64,000 bases of DNA from Luidia sarsii. Lineage: Eukaryota > Echinodermata > Asteroidea > Paxillosida > Luidiidae. Numbering within the stretch: the first letter of the stretch is position 1; the number at the start of each line of letters is the position of its first letter. A program made the translations under genes and the position numbers. Of the stretch, positions 52,342 to 63,610 are shown piece after piece. The DNA is taken from assembly GCA_949987565.1 (NCBI GenBank), contig OX465117.1:1076714-1140713 (forward strand), written 5' to 3'. The notes beneath the pieces are model-generated. The model had not been told where the DNA came from. It saw only the letters and a program-made list of their open reading frames with translations, and ran no database searches.

Positions 52342-52354
52342 GTTGCCTGGCAAC
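52342..52354. promoter_or_regulatory. RFX X-box motif GTTGCCTGGCAAC
   Basis: A perfect palindromic X-box with a one-base spacer. Confidence 0.4.
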
Positions 52355-52500
52355 GTCTCTACCCCCTCTCTCTTCTCCTCTCTCCCTCCTGACCTTGAGG
52401 CACGAACCACGCCACTCCCGAGGGAGAGGGGGAGGGGGCGCCTCTTTCCCCCACTCCCCGACCCCTATCCTCCCCGCCCACTGAGTAATACACACCCTCA

Positions 52501-53193
52501 CTCCCTTCGCTCTTAAAGAACAGCGTCGTTTCGAAAACTGATTTGATTTTCGGGGTCGAAGGAGACAATATCTCGACCCAATAAGGGCAGCAGCTTCGTT
52601 TGGACACTGGCCCGAATTTCCCAGGGCATTATATGTTTTATTTCATTTTTTTTTCTTCATCTGGGAGAGGAGAGAGAGAGAGAGGAAAAAAATAGGTGAC
52701 TGCCTTTAGGTGTCTCCATCGACGGATGGTTGATGAGAGATGCAGATTTTGTGAGCATCTAACTGACCCGCTTTGGGTTGAGGTATACTGCGTCTTGTGT
52801 CAACAGTGCCTGAGCGTTTTGAGTGCTGACGGCAGACCAGGGCACAGTGTTTAGAGCTGCGTTTGAGAGCAATACTGAGCAGTGCAAGCTGTTGACCCCC
52901 GATTGTATAATGGAGCAACTTGATTGTTTGCCGTACCGAGGATTGTGATGAGGGGAGGGGGCATGCGTGCGTGAGTGCTGCTTGCATATTTCATCGTTGT
53001 GAAATGAAAATGCGACATACAATATTGGTAGCCGTTCCCTATACACCGTCGCATCTATGATGTAGATTTTGCTGCGATAGCCCTTACAGTGGTTGAATTG
53101 ATCAGATCGATCTTGACTTTGCCGAACACGGCTACTTCACAACCGTGGGTTACGGTATGCAAAACACATGGATTATAATTCTCAAAGACTTTA
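52501..53193. other. No recognised feature
   Basis: Unique-looking DNA with overlapping short frames and no family likeness. Confidence 0.35.
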
Positions 53194-53562
53194 TTTAAAG
53201 GCCCTATACATCATCGGTAAAACGATGACCACAGTTTGTGTTTTAAACCATTAAGCTTTCCCCAAAAAGAAATCCTGCAAAGGTTTTAGCTCAAATGGTA
53301 ATCTGAGAAAGTAGAACAAGGCAACAAACCGTCACGGTTTTTGTACCGTTCTGTAGTGTAAGAAATAGTTTATCACTCGCAAGTAATATTACTATTTGTT
53401 GATGTTTGAGTGAAGTTTTCTCGAGAAATACTTCATCCCAGACCGTAAGATTTCAACATGGGGATTATATCATGACCATCTACAAACCGTGTACATTAGA
53501 AGGAAATGTGTGGACATTGATGTTTTTCGATCTTCCCAATGTTGTATTGGGCCTTTAAATGA
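53194..53562. mobile_element. TTAA-type short transposon, family C, full copy
   Basis: TTAA then AGGCCCTATACATCATCG at the left; CCCAATGTTGTATTGGGCCT then TTAA at the right. No coding capacity. Confidence 0.87.
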
Positions 53563-53784
53563 CAGATATGACTGTCCTGTCACAATTTTTTATCTCGGTT
53601 TAAGCTTCTGTTACATTTTTCGTCTCTGTCTGTTTCTTTTCGTCTCTGCCTCTGTCTATATTGACGTCTCTCTGTCTCTATTTCGACACAGTCCAGCGAA
53701 TTACTTAGTTTCCCCTTATTCATCTATTTTTCCTTTTTATTATAACTTGCTTAACATCTTTAGTTACCATCTCAAATGTAAAAT

Positions 53785-53975
53785 TCAAAATTCTCTGTTT
53801 CTCTGTCTCTCTGTCTCTCTGTTTTCCTGTCTGCCTCTCTGTCTCTCTGTCTCTCTTTCGCTGTTTCTCTGTCTCTCTGTTTCTCTCTCTCTCTGCCTCT
53901 CTGCATCTCTGTCTCCTTGTCTCTCTGCCTCTCTGCCTCTCTGTCTCTCTACATCTCTACCTCTCTCCCACTATG
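53785..53975. repeat. (TCTCTG)n tract
   Basis: GTCTCTCT and GCCTCTCT units, similar to the satellite at 37715. Confidence 0.9.
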
Positions 53976-54660
53976 TTTTATATGTACAATTAAAACCCAT
54001 CCGTGAACATCAAATTCAAATTGACGAGGTGGGAAATCAATTTCTATCGGGGTACCGGGCCAGTGGTATTTCAATTAGCGTTGTCAGCTGGCTTTGAGAG
54101 GGAGTTAGTGACCTCTCCGCGACACCCTGAGATCGATGAACCTCGCTACCCTTGCCAATGGTATCGATGGCGGGGGCCGATTACTACCTGGAAGGAATTA
54201 CAGGCACATTAGGCTTAGGCTCCATGAGTTCACGCACCGGCAAGGGCTGCCTTGCTTTAGTGTAGGCTAATTCATAATATAATAAACTTTTTGTAATGCA
54301 ACATAATTCATAAATCTAACATATTTTGTATTAATGCTTTGTAATTATATTTTTGTTATCATGTTTGTGATATTTTGTCTTTTACTTCATGCAACACTGG
54401 ATGAGAAAATTTCGTAAGGAAAATATTTTTGTTTTGTACCCGACAAAAAATATCTTGATCTTGAATCTTGAGGTAATTATATAGCAAGCTGCTTGCTGAC
54501 TTAAATGACATGCAATACTAAAATCAAACAAACAAACAAATGAATTAACGAACAAACATCTGAAAAAATATGAATAAAGCAAGTAAACTAACAACATACA
54601 AACAAACAAAAGACTGAACGAACAAACAACTGAAAAATGTGAATAAAGCACGCAAACTGA
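53976..54660. other. No recognised gene
   Basis: AT-rich to the right, with two diverged CAAACAAA-rich segments (54530-54660, about 70-base spacing). Confidence 0.4.
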
Positions 54661-54675
54661 CATCATAAACTCAAA

Positions 54676-54871
54676 CTGACATCGTTTTTTCAACTTTAGA
54701 GACGGATTTCGGAAATATCCTTTGGACATAATATCCTCCAATACATTAACTTGAAATCGAACAAAATAATTTTTTTTTTTTTTATCGAATTGAGAAGATA
54801 CTTTGACTTCAGGCATTGTTTACTCGAAAAGAGTTTTGGTGGGATATTCCTCATGTCGCTGTGCCGGGTCA
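54676..54871 (+). mobile_element. Truncated TGTGACCCGG-family transposon, copy 8 (right part)
   Basis: Begins in the middle block (TTTTTTCAACTTTAGAGACG) and ends TGTCGCTGTGCCGGGTCA. The left end is missing. Confidence 0.8.
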
Positions 54872-54881
54872 TGTGCAGCTC

Positions 54882-55012
54882 CTCGGTGTCAACATGCTCC
54901 CTAGCTGACTAAACATTTATTGTCGGACGTGCGGACTAAGCGCGCTCGCTGTGCGGCACGGGTACTACCTGAGCAAAGTATTAGAGGACTAGGGAGCATG
55001 TTGACACCGAAG
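54882..55012. mobile_element. Short foldback with 23-bp inverted ends
   Basis: CTCGGTGTCAACATGCTCCC plus TAG at 54882-54904, and the complement at 54989-55012, separated by 84 bases. Confidence 0.65.
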
Positions 55013-55019
55013 AGCGTGT

Positions 55020-55890
55020 TGACACCTAGTAGCTGAACAAACGTCAGCTCTTTTGGGTAACAGAGACGAATCCTGAGACAGAGCCTGGGCCAGTTTAAGG
55101 CAGCAGCATAGCTGTAAGTAGCACTTTAACCGGCTTTGGCTGTGGCTTTCACGTCTCTGCCAGCAAAGTTAATTACCGGATTCAAATTACAGCGGAGTGG
55201 ATTTAGGGCACATAGGCTAAGCATGGCCGCTGTCGAGTAACTCACTAAAGAAGTGAATGACAAAAATAAATCCTGACGATGCGGCCTGCCGTAGGTGGCG
55301 GATTAACATTTTGCGGAATTTGTTTACCTACCGGGAGGTAATTTTGAAGATGTGGTGGTGTGGTGGTGGGTGGATCGGGGTCAGACAGAAATGACCGCCG
55401 GGCAAGGTGGCTAATATCACTCCGCTCTATATAAAGCTAGGTGTCATTTCTACCTACGCTGTGCTGCATATTCTTGCGACCATTAACCGATTGATACGGT
55501 ATGCAGCATCGAGTGGCGTTTACCGTCTGTTTTCCAAGTATTAAGGATACAAAGGTTTTGCAAACCGTTTACTGACTAAAGGCTAGGGTAAACCAATTGC
55601 GATGGTCTACCCGAGCATGCACTTGGAATAATCTGCGTCAGTTTTGGCTCTATCAATCAACCACGTCTTGAGAAAACGGACGATATTTTGGAAGTCCATA
55701 CACATTCCTCTTCTCTCGAGAATTTGTAGCTTTCGGTGCACTAGTATGTAATTTGTAGACTTTGGAATGACCGGAAATTGGGCACTTTGCAAAGGGTTCG
55801 CTCTCCCTTTACATGAGCAAACTGCAAATCCTTCTCCAAGGTGCATGAAACCTGGTTTAAAGGTAGCTTTAATTTCCTACTTACTCCTCG
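55020..55890. other. No recognised feature
   Basis: Unique-looking DNA between the foldback and the CCT tract. Confidence 0.35.
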
Positions 55891-55894
55891 TCCA

Positions 55895-56310
55895 AATTCT
55901 AATCCTCCTCTTCTTCCTCCTCCTCCATCTCCACCTATTCCTTCCCCTCCCCCTCTCCTCCTCTTCCTCCTCCCTTCCTTTTCCTCCTCCACCCACTCAA
56001 CCACCTCCTCCTCCTTCCCCTGTCATCTTCCTTCTACTCCACCTTCACCTCTTTCTTCTCTCTCCTCTTCCTACTCCTTCTCCCACGTCAACTCCTTCTC
56101 CTTCTCAACCTCCTCCTTCGACCCTCCACCTCCTTCCTCTCTCCTCCTCCCTCCTCCTCCTCCACCTGCTCATCCACCTCCTCCTTCCTCCCCTCTTGCT
56201 TCTCCTTCCTCCCTCCTTCTCCTCCTTCACCCCATCTACCTCATTCTTCTCCCCCCACCTCCTCAACCTCCTTCACCTCCTCTTCCACCATCTCACGTCA
56301 AGTCAGGGGT
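55895..56310. repeat. Pyrimidine tract (CCTCCT/CTTCTC)n
   Basis: CCTCCTCC/CTTCC sequence interrupted by CAC. Reading frames through it are artefacts. Confidence 0.92.
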
Positions 56311-57318
56311 CTCTAGAAAGTGTCGTCCCACCGGCTGAAGCCAACCATTCCCCCCAAACAACTCACCGGCGTGTCGCAGGTGGCCGGTCGCCCCTCCCCG
56401 TCACCTTCCCCCGTCACGCCCGGCCAACCCATGACATCATTTCACGGCTCCATGCCGACCCGGGTTATACACCCAGCTCAGTCCCCCGCGCCTGCCCCCC
56501 TCCAATAGGTGAGAGAGGAACCCGCGACCTCCCTCATGATGCCCCCCCCCCCAAACTATTAAGGTCCCTGTTGGCGAACAAGGGCGAGTGTGAAATAAAC
56601 TGAAGCACGCCACCGAGAGAAGATCTAGTCACACCACTTTAGCACGTCAGTGGCCTTGCGATTATAATTCGACGAGCCCCACTTTCCTGACACATACTAT
56701 GCTCGCAGCTTGCACCAGAGGTCATGGCTGAGAGTGGTCTAAATATCCCGAACTTCAAACTGGTGTTGGACAGTCACAAGAAATTAAAACCATCCCCAAC
56801 TAAGCAAACTTTACATGAAAACTGGAACAAGCAATTAGAAACTTTTTCCAAAACGATTTTTTTCTCCGATTTTTTTTTTTTGTCAGAGTCTGAATGACTC
56901 GAAAGATTTGAATCAACCAAAATATAAAAAGATGCTCAATCCTTGCACATTTCTCAAAGTTATAGGCCTACATCCTTGAGGATTTGAAATACTATAACAT
57001 AACTATGGCTGGGTAAATCAGATGGTGTGAGCGCTGGTACTCAAAAACCACAGGTCTCGGGTTCAACTCTCATTCAAGTCTAATTTTTCTTTGCCATTTT
57101 TCAATTTAATTTAACAATTGAAAGATGCCGGTGGCTTGATATTTGGATCCTAGCATGATCGACAAAGGAAGGCTATCCTAATACAACACAGTATTTGAAA
57201 ATGGACCAGTTTTACAAAATTGAGAAGAACGAGTTGATTGAGAAGAACATGTTGATTGTAGCAAAACCCTTCTGTAATGTGCAACGAGGATTGAAAAGAT
57301 TGTCACCATCACTTATTT
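56311..57318. other. Unassigned; SINE-like piece at 57004-57090
   Basis: TGGGTAAATCAGATGGTGTG and GGTCTCGGGTTCAACTCTCA resemble tRNA A and B boxes and the SINE at 61240. The rest shows nothing. Confidence 0.45.
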
Positions 57319-57567
57319 CTGACCCGGCACATCATAATGAGGAAATAACCCCCACTTTTGAGATTTCGAGATTTTCTAATGATGTGAAAGAGTGTACCAT
57401 TAACTTTCAAATGATATCAACATTTTCCTCCAATACATTAACTTTCCGCAAATAAAAAAATATATATATTTTTTTTAATCGAATTGAGAAGATACTTTGA
57501 CTTTAGGCGTTGTTTACTCGAAAAGTGTTTTGGTGGGATATTCCTCATGTTGCTGTGCCGGGTCACA
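57319..57567 (+). mobile_element. Inverted-repeat transposon, TGTGACCCGG family, copy 9
   Basis: Decayed left end (TCTGACCCGGCACATCATAA); right end TGTTGCTGTGCCGGGTCACA. A deletion derivative that joins the two ends of the long form. Confidence 0.82.
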
Positions 57568-57860
57568 TTTTCCTTTCTCGAAGTTAAACAAAATTGTTGT
57601 AAACCGCTTACCGAATTAAATAAGGAGGGTGCTTCAGAAAATCCTTGCAGAAATACGGCTTGTGCAGCTATAAAGTATAAGATTTTGTGGGTGTTTTTTT
57701 TTCTGGGGGTAATTAGCAACCAAATCTTAACGGCTAAGGAAAATAATGAGAGATGAAGGTCCAATCTACAATTTGGAGTATAGTTACAAGACCTGAGAAA
57801 CTGTTGGTTGTGGAATACATGACTTTTGAAAGTGAGTGTGTCTGTACAGTGTTCTGTGCG

Positions 57861-57912
57861 AGCTCGGTTAATGGTTCTGCAACCATAATTTTGCAGAACA
57901 CTTAACCGAGCT
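57861..57912. repeat. Hairpin with 21-bp arms
   Basis: AGCTCGGTTAATGGTTCTGC(A) pairs with (T)GCAGAACACTTAACCGAGCT except at two adjacent bases, with a 10-base loop. Confidence 0.8.
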
Positions 57913-58507
57913 TTTAAGCTGTCAACGCACAATGAACTTATACCGCATGTGGTTATAAGGAGGCCTGCTATTGGAAGGGACCGCACGTTTCCGAATAGCT
58001 CCTCGTTTTCTACAAATTGCTCCCAAATGACCAAATGACCATGGTGGTCATTTAACAGATACGTCGCGACCCCCGGATCGGCAGTTCCGTATAATGGAGG
58101 GCCAATTTGAGCTCATGCGATCATCAATTATGAATCCGTGTACGCGGCGCTTCACGGTGAAGTCAGCACCACCGGTGCATGACGGAGTGCCTGCGTGCCT
58201 AACAGCCTCAAGCTCTCCCACGACCTTTTGCCACTCTACGCATCGGGCTCTAGCCCAGAATTTGTCCCTCCCACAAGATAACAAGGGCTGTGGCTTGTCA
58301 CTGACTTAACCCTAACGCTTTGCACCTCCCGCACAGGACACACGCTGTATACAGCAATTTACCACAGTGCCCACAGGGGTGTAGGCTCACGTACCACAGG
58401 ACACCACAAAAACCACGCTGTGGAATGTCGTGCTGCATGGCCCTTATCCTCCCACAGGAAAAACCTTGTGTGGTTAATTGTGGTTTCAATGCCTATAGAG
58501 GCTTTCC
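57913..58507. other. No recognised feature
   Basis: Repeated CCACAGG/CCACAAG words at 58330-58470 suggest a degenerate repeat. No gene. Confidence 0.35.
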
Positions 58508-58735
58508 ATAGAGCTCTGTGAATAAAATAGAGTGCGCACTCATCGCGTGACGCGTGTCGACAAGGGGACTGCGACGCCATTACCAAAGAGGGCAAATGCA
58601 TGGATCTCTATGGGGCAAACATCTTTTTTACAAAAGAAAGTAGGACATACAAATTCGCCAATCCCTTGAGGTATTGATGGCATTTCATTTCATTACTAAT
58701 AACCATTTCTGTAACATTTTAGTTTCCGAAGGGTC
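58508..58735. mobile_element. Partial GAGCTCTATGAATAAACT element
   Basis: Left end and about 230 bases match 6557-6956 (GGGGACTGCGACGCCATTAC, TGCATGGATCTCTATGGGGC). The right end is lost. Confidence 0.75.
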
Positions 58736-59440
58736 GGTAATGATTGCACTTCGTACGTAGAACATCTTAACGCCCCCTGCCGTTGCTATGCCAACCAAGA
58801 TGGCTCCACAATGATGCAAATAATGAAAGTCTGTTGCTAAGCACATCTCAAACGCTCGAAAAAGCTGATTCCCAATAAGAGCCACGCCAAGTTACACTTC
58901 GATGCTCAAATTACTATGCAGAATGATAGCAACATTAGCTAAAATAGGCTATCCAAAATCGATGCAACTCAATGCAATAGTCCTTAGCACTAATTGCAAA
59001 AAAAATGTTGAGTAACTTCACATCGACACCCCTGTTTTTACGAGATCGATTCCCACAGTACTGGCCTAAGTTTACCATTAAAGGAAATGTTTGGCCAGAC
59101 TCCAAGTAACCCAGCGTATCGCGTTGCAATACGGGATCGGGTTTCTTGAGTGGCGAACGGCTTTCTGTGGCGTTAGTGTTGGAGGTTTCAATGCGCCGGT
59201 AAGATCGAGTTGCTCGCTCTATTGCCGGATCAATGCGGCTCGTTTCTCGGTCGGGACACGGTGTGCGTCTCCGCTCGCTGCTATTGTTGCCTGCCTGCCT
59301 GGCGATAACCTTTTCACTCGCTGCTCTAGCAGACATTTATAGGTTTGCGTAGGCTTGAACCAAAAGGAGGCTTCAGCACCGATACTCGCAGACATTAGTA
59401 GCAGTCTTACGTTCAATAACCCATGTTCTAAATGGAAAAA
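58736..59440. other. No recognised gene
   Basis: Overlapping open frames on both strands at 58935-59490 (minus: VKRLSPGRQATIAASGD) resemble repeat-borne sequence more than an exon, but I cannot name a family. Confidence 0.3.
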
Positions 59441-59780
59441 GTGTGAACAATTCACTCTCTCAAGGAGTGAAAATTGCTCCAAGAAGCCCAAACCGATCTA
59501 AAAAAGAGAAAAGAACCACACTTACTCACAAAAGAGAATTTACATGGTTTCTCCGCAAACCTATTTATCCTGATATTCTCACCATGCAAACCTTCAAATC
59601 TCAAAGAGAAAAGACTCGAACAAGAGACTGTTGTTTTACTCCATTCTCAGTGGTTTCTACATGTCTTACAGTGGTTTTCACTCTCTTTGAGCGGTTTTGG
59701 CTTTTTGTGAAGAAATTTCACTCTCTGTATAATATACAGAGAGTGAATCCACTCGTATATTATACGAGTGGATTATTCAC
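59441..59780. mobile_element. GAGTGAA foldback element with repeat G inserted, ending in two palindromes
   Basis: CACTCTCTCAAGGAGTGAAA at the left and TTTTCACTCTCTTTGAGCGG inside match the element at 19700-20035. Repeat G sequence (59513-59605) interrupts it. Perfect odd palindromes are at 59717-59747 and 59746-59774. Confidence 0.65.
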
Positions 59781-61180
59781 TTTCTTGCAATTCGATGACA
59801 AGCCACTAAAGACCCACGTATATATGCTACCTTTCACAGATCCAAAGTCTGCATTTGAATCTGTACGATATCCCTGCAGTGGTGTAATAGCTAATGGACA
59901 GGTATCTTGTGATGCTTTGTGATGGCTGCAGATAATTTTGCAGAAACCCTTTGTCTAAAACGGCAGTCTATTACCACTGGACCCTCCATAGACTAATTAG
60001 GTTTATAACCTTTCACGGCGCTCGAGTATACAAACAACGCATTATAATGATATTCCGTAGGGTATTAGGTAGAAACATTTTCTAATGAACTTCGGGAGTT
60101 ACATGCATTTGCATACAATTGGCAGAAACCTTTAAGTCCCTTTCCAAACCTGTTTAAACCTTCACAGAACAAGTAAATGGCCTTTCACAGAACTGAAATG
60201 TATATGATATTCCACGGGGTGTTAGATTGTAAAATAGGTATCACATAATGATTCATGTAAAGTGCAGTAAATAACACAGAATCATGGCGTCAAATACCTT
60301 TAACCACTAAACAACGTTCTAAGCCGCTAAAAGCATGGTGCATATTCTTCCATAGATCTGCATTATAAACACACATAAATAAATAAACAGGTTTGAAAGC
60401 ACGGTCAGATATCGCGCTTTGCAGCTTGCTATAATAACGCTTTTATTGTCGAACATCAGGGAGAAATCTAAATGAAAAAGAAACAGTTAATGAATTGAAA
60501 TAAAATCTTAAAATTTAGTGGGCCTGACGTTTCGATCCTAGCAGGACTGAAACTGAAATACAATATCAGAATTTAAAAAAATTAACGCTAAATTCAGTGT
60601 AGTATGGAGTACGTTTTGGGCAAGAGAAGAGCAATTTGAACTCTTCTTTGATAATAATAATTATTGTTTATACCAACAGTTGGTTTCTCAGGGCACGGCT
60701 TAGAAAACTCGGTCCCAATACATTGCATGAAGATATAGCAGTGGTACAGTTATTGCGTATACACTACTCCGTCCACAGGCGAAGTATTGCAGCTTCTACT
60801 AGCCACCCTGACGCCAGTCGATCCTACCACGGGGTCACTGTTTACGGTATTACGCCCGTAATGTCAATACTTGTCTATGTTGCGCTGCACATGGGAGGCG
60901 TTTTTCATAATTCTGCCGGCTATATGGAGTAGGATGTAAACGGTGATTGAACTTTAAGTGTCCTCTTTATCTTAATGAGTCATGTTCTAGCTCGATTGGT
61001 TCTTAGACTATAGCTTTAAATCGATCTCAAAGGCTGAGATCCTTTCAGATAGGTCCTGCTAGGAACATTTCCTCTTCATTTGTTTAAATTTGCAGTTTGG
61101 TCAGTTGTAAGCAGTTTGCGGCATTTTTTCTGAACGTCTCTCTAAATCTTTCTTTCGTGTCTGCTTCATCAGATATTTCT
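59781..61180. other. No recognised gene
   Basis: A plus open frame at 59770-59922 (MLPFTDPKSAFESVRYP) has no family match. A core copy of the GGCCTGACGTTTCGATC repeat lies at 60515-60548. The remainder is AT-rich and unassigned. Confidence 0.4.
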
Positions 61181-61184
61181 GGCG

Positions 61185-61320
61185 CCCCCATCCCGGCAAA
61201 GATTGGTTGACTATTTGGGAAGGCCACCATCTAAGAGCTGGATAGCTCAGATGGAAGAGCACTGGTACGTTAGTCCAGAGGTCTCGGGTTAAAATCCCGG
61301 TGCAGTCAAAGTTTTCTTTG
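61185..61320 (+). mobile_element. tRNA-derived SINE head
   Basis: GGATAGCTCAGATGG (A box, about 61243) and CTCGGGTTAAAATCCCGG (B box, about 61286) form a tRNA-like cloverleaf half, preceded by TTGGGAAGGCCACCATCTAA as in relatives at 8635 and 28378. Confidence 0.7.
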
Positions 61321-61371
61321 CAAAAATTTCAAATTGTTGCTGGTCAGTTTTTTCTTAGTTTGTTTGACAGA

Positions 61372-61600
61372 TACTCATCTGCTTGCTGTCCCGCACATTA
61401 ATAATTCATGGGGTGAGCAGGTATTCTTCCCATGCTGGTCCTACCCTCTTTCTCAAGAAGTTCGTAGTATATCCTCCATATCTGACTTCAAATCGTTTCT
61501 GAAAACATTTCTGTTCGGTCGTAGTTCTCCTAATTAAGCGCCTTAAGCGTCTTTTCAGACGGATTCTGACGCTCTAGAAATGTTCAGTTTCACTCCTCTC
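61372..61600 (+). pseudogene. Non-LTR retrotransposon C-terminus and 3' tail
   Basis: Codes LAVPHINNSWGEQVFF, then YPLSQEVRSISSISDFKSFL, KTFLFGRSS and a stop. This fits the LINE polyprotein ending 'vP......g...F......W..lp...r...s...FK..Lkt.LF'. After the stop comes GCGCCTTAAGCGTCTTTTCA and GACGCTCTAGAAAT, a typical LINE 3' tail. It is a 5'-truncated dead copy. Confidence 0.75.
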
Positions 61601-62695
61601 TTTAATATTTTCCCTTTGATCTTCCCTTCTCTGCTGCCTTTAGGGTTATCTACAGCTTGTCATTTCCTTTGATCTTACCCTGGTCTGTCCACCAGGTATC
61701 TTCCCTCATCCGTCCAGGGCCTGACGTCTAGATCCTAGCAGGACCTCTCTCAAAAGATCGTAACACCGTTGCATCCCAAATTTCCAGAGATAGTTTGAAT
61801 ATATAACGCAGGGTGGCGTACCTTTAAAGGCAATTCCCTTGGCGTTAGTCGGGGTATAATTTTCAATCCAAGTCGAACCTTTCCAGTGAGCACCTGGTTG
61901 TCGTTTATAATGTTCCAGGCCGGTCTATGCCTCTGGCAAAGGTGCAGGAGATTGTGGATGAAGCGTCTTTTGTGAAAATTGGGTGAACATATGCCAGGCT
62001 GGCGTGGCAAACGACGGTGATTTCATAGACCCCTTTTGAGTGAGTTCATGCACTCTGAAGATCTTACCTCAGGCGATCTAATGAGGACATCTTGAGGTAG
62101 TGTAAAAGACAGTGAAAAGACCTGGATATCTAGGGTGGTAAAGTCCAACCTGAGTAGGAGCCATTCTATTATAGGTGCTCTAGCTCTAGATATATTGAGT
62201 ATATAATGCATGTTTAGCGTTCCTTTAAAGGCAGTTTGTTCCCGTGGGACCAGTCAGGCAATAAGCACTCATCACCCCCGTGCCAACGCATACAAACATC
62301 GCCTGCTCCGTCTAGACTCCACTCAAACCTCGATAATGCCCTGCTTGGATGGTCGGGGTGCAATTATGTACTGAGCGCTCAGCGCACGAATTGGCTAGGG
62401 CGCAAGTGCGGCTGGAATCGAGGCTAGATGACCCGTCCAGCAGTCCGGCTGCACGATGGATGCGCGCTTGGGGAAGCCAAACACGCCATGTATTAGCGTC
62501 ACGCGGTTTGAAGGACTTTCGCAAGCGAGGCGGTCCTTCCCTCGTTGAATATTGCTGGACATTTTCTGAAGCAACCGCTTGCTAGTGCAGACAATCCACT
62601 TCTCATTTTTCTTCCAACAGCGTCTAAAGTACAAGATGGCTCTGAATGAAGATGTTATTTAAAGATAGGCCTAGTCTCTGGACATCCGTGTCAGT
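61601..62695. other. No recognised gene; two related segments
   Basis: A core repeat piece (GGGCCTGACGTCTAGATCCT) lies at 61718-61755. The segments near 61795-61840 and 62190-62235 both read TATATAACGC/TATATAATGC followed by CCTTTAAAGGCA, so a distant duplication is likely. Confidence 0.45.
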
Positions 62696-63610
62696 ATTAT
62701 CCCTATCCCAAACCCCAATCCCAGTGCCCATACCCAACCCATCCCCATCCCATCCTCCATCCCCATCCCTCTCCCCGTCCCCCTACGAAATCCCAAATTG
62801 AATCCACATCTCCACCCCTCACCCTATCCTCACCCGCCACCTCAATCCCATCTCCTCTCCAAAGCCCCTTCCCCATCCCGTTCTCCTTCCCCATCCTATT
62901 CCTCATCCCAATCCTCATCTCCAACCCCCACCCCATCCCCTTCCAAATCCCCATCAATATCTCCACCCACACCCATATCCGCCATCCCAATCCCCACCTC
63001 CTTCCCAATACCCCATTCCACGTCCCCGATCACCACCCCTATCCCCTATACCCATCCACTCCCCAAACCCAGTCCCCATCCCCATCCCAATCCCCACCTC
63101 CTTCCCAATACCCCATTCCACGTCCCCGATCACCACCCCTATCCCCTATACCCATCCACTCCCCAAACCCAGTCCCCATCCCCATCCCAATCCCCACCTC
63201 CTTCCCAATACCCCATTCCCCGTCCCCGATCACCACCCCTATCCCCTATACCCATCCACTCCCCAAACCCAGTCCCCATCCCCATCCCAATCCCCACCTC
63301 CTTCCCAATACCCCATTCCCCGTCCCCGATCACCACCCCTATCCCCTATACCCATCCACTCCCCAAACCCAGTCCCCATCCCCATCCCAATCCCCACCTC
63401 CTTCCCAATACCCCATTCCCCATCCCGATCACCATCCATATCCCCTATACCCATCCACTCCCCAAACCTAGTCCCAATCCCCATCTCAACATCCATCCCC
63501 ATCCCCATACGCAACCAAATCCATAGTTTCTTCCCCTCCTCACCCTCACCATCCCCTCCTCTCTCCCCCTCACCACCCCCTCTTCTCTCTCCCCTCATCC
63601 CTTCCCATCC
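62696..63610. repeat. C-rich (CCCATCC)n tract with exact 100-bp higher-order unit
   Basis: CATCCCAATCCCCACCTCC recurs at 62983, 63083, 63183, 63283 and 63383, exactly 100 bases apart. Surrounding CCCCATCCC sequence is less ordered. Confidence 0.96.

Larger units (their letters stand above)
51540..52500. promoter_or_regulatory. CpG-rich stretch with two X-boxes
   Basis: Words such as ACGCGCGACGGTCGACC, GGTATCGGCGCGTCCAGCGT and CATCGCGCGC are much more frequent than in the flanks. X-box motifs lie at 52032 and 52342. It could be a promoter region of this or a neighbouring gene; no start site was identified. Confidence 0.35.

Noticed and set aside
59443..59922. 159-codon plus-strand frame
   Set aside because: It crosses a nested repeat and two palindromes; the coding-looking tail (59770-59922) matched nothing I recognise.
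61236..61315. Functional tRNA gene
   Set aside because: The B box is altered (GGTTAAAATCCC), the cloverleaf is not complete, and diverged relatives sit at 4110, 8635, 28378 and 57004, so it is a SINE head.
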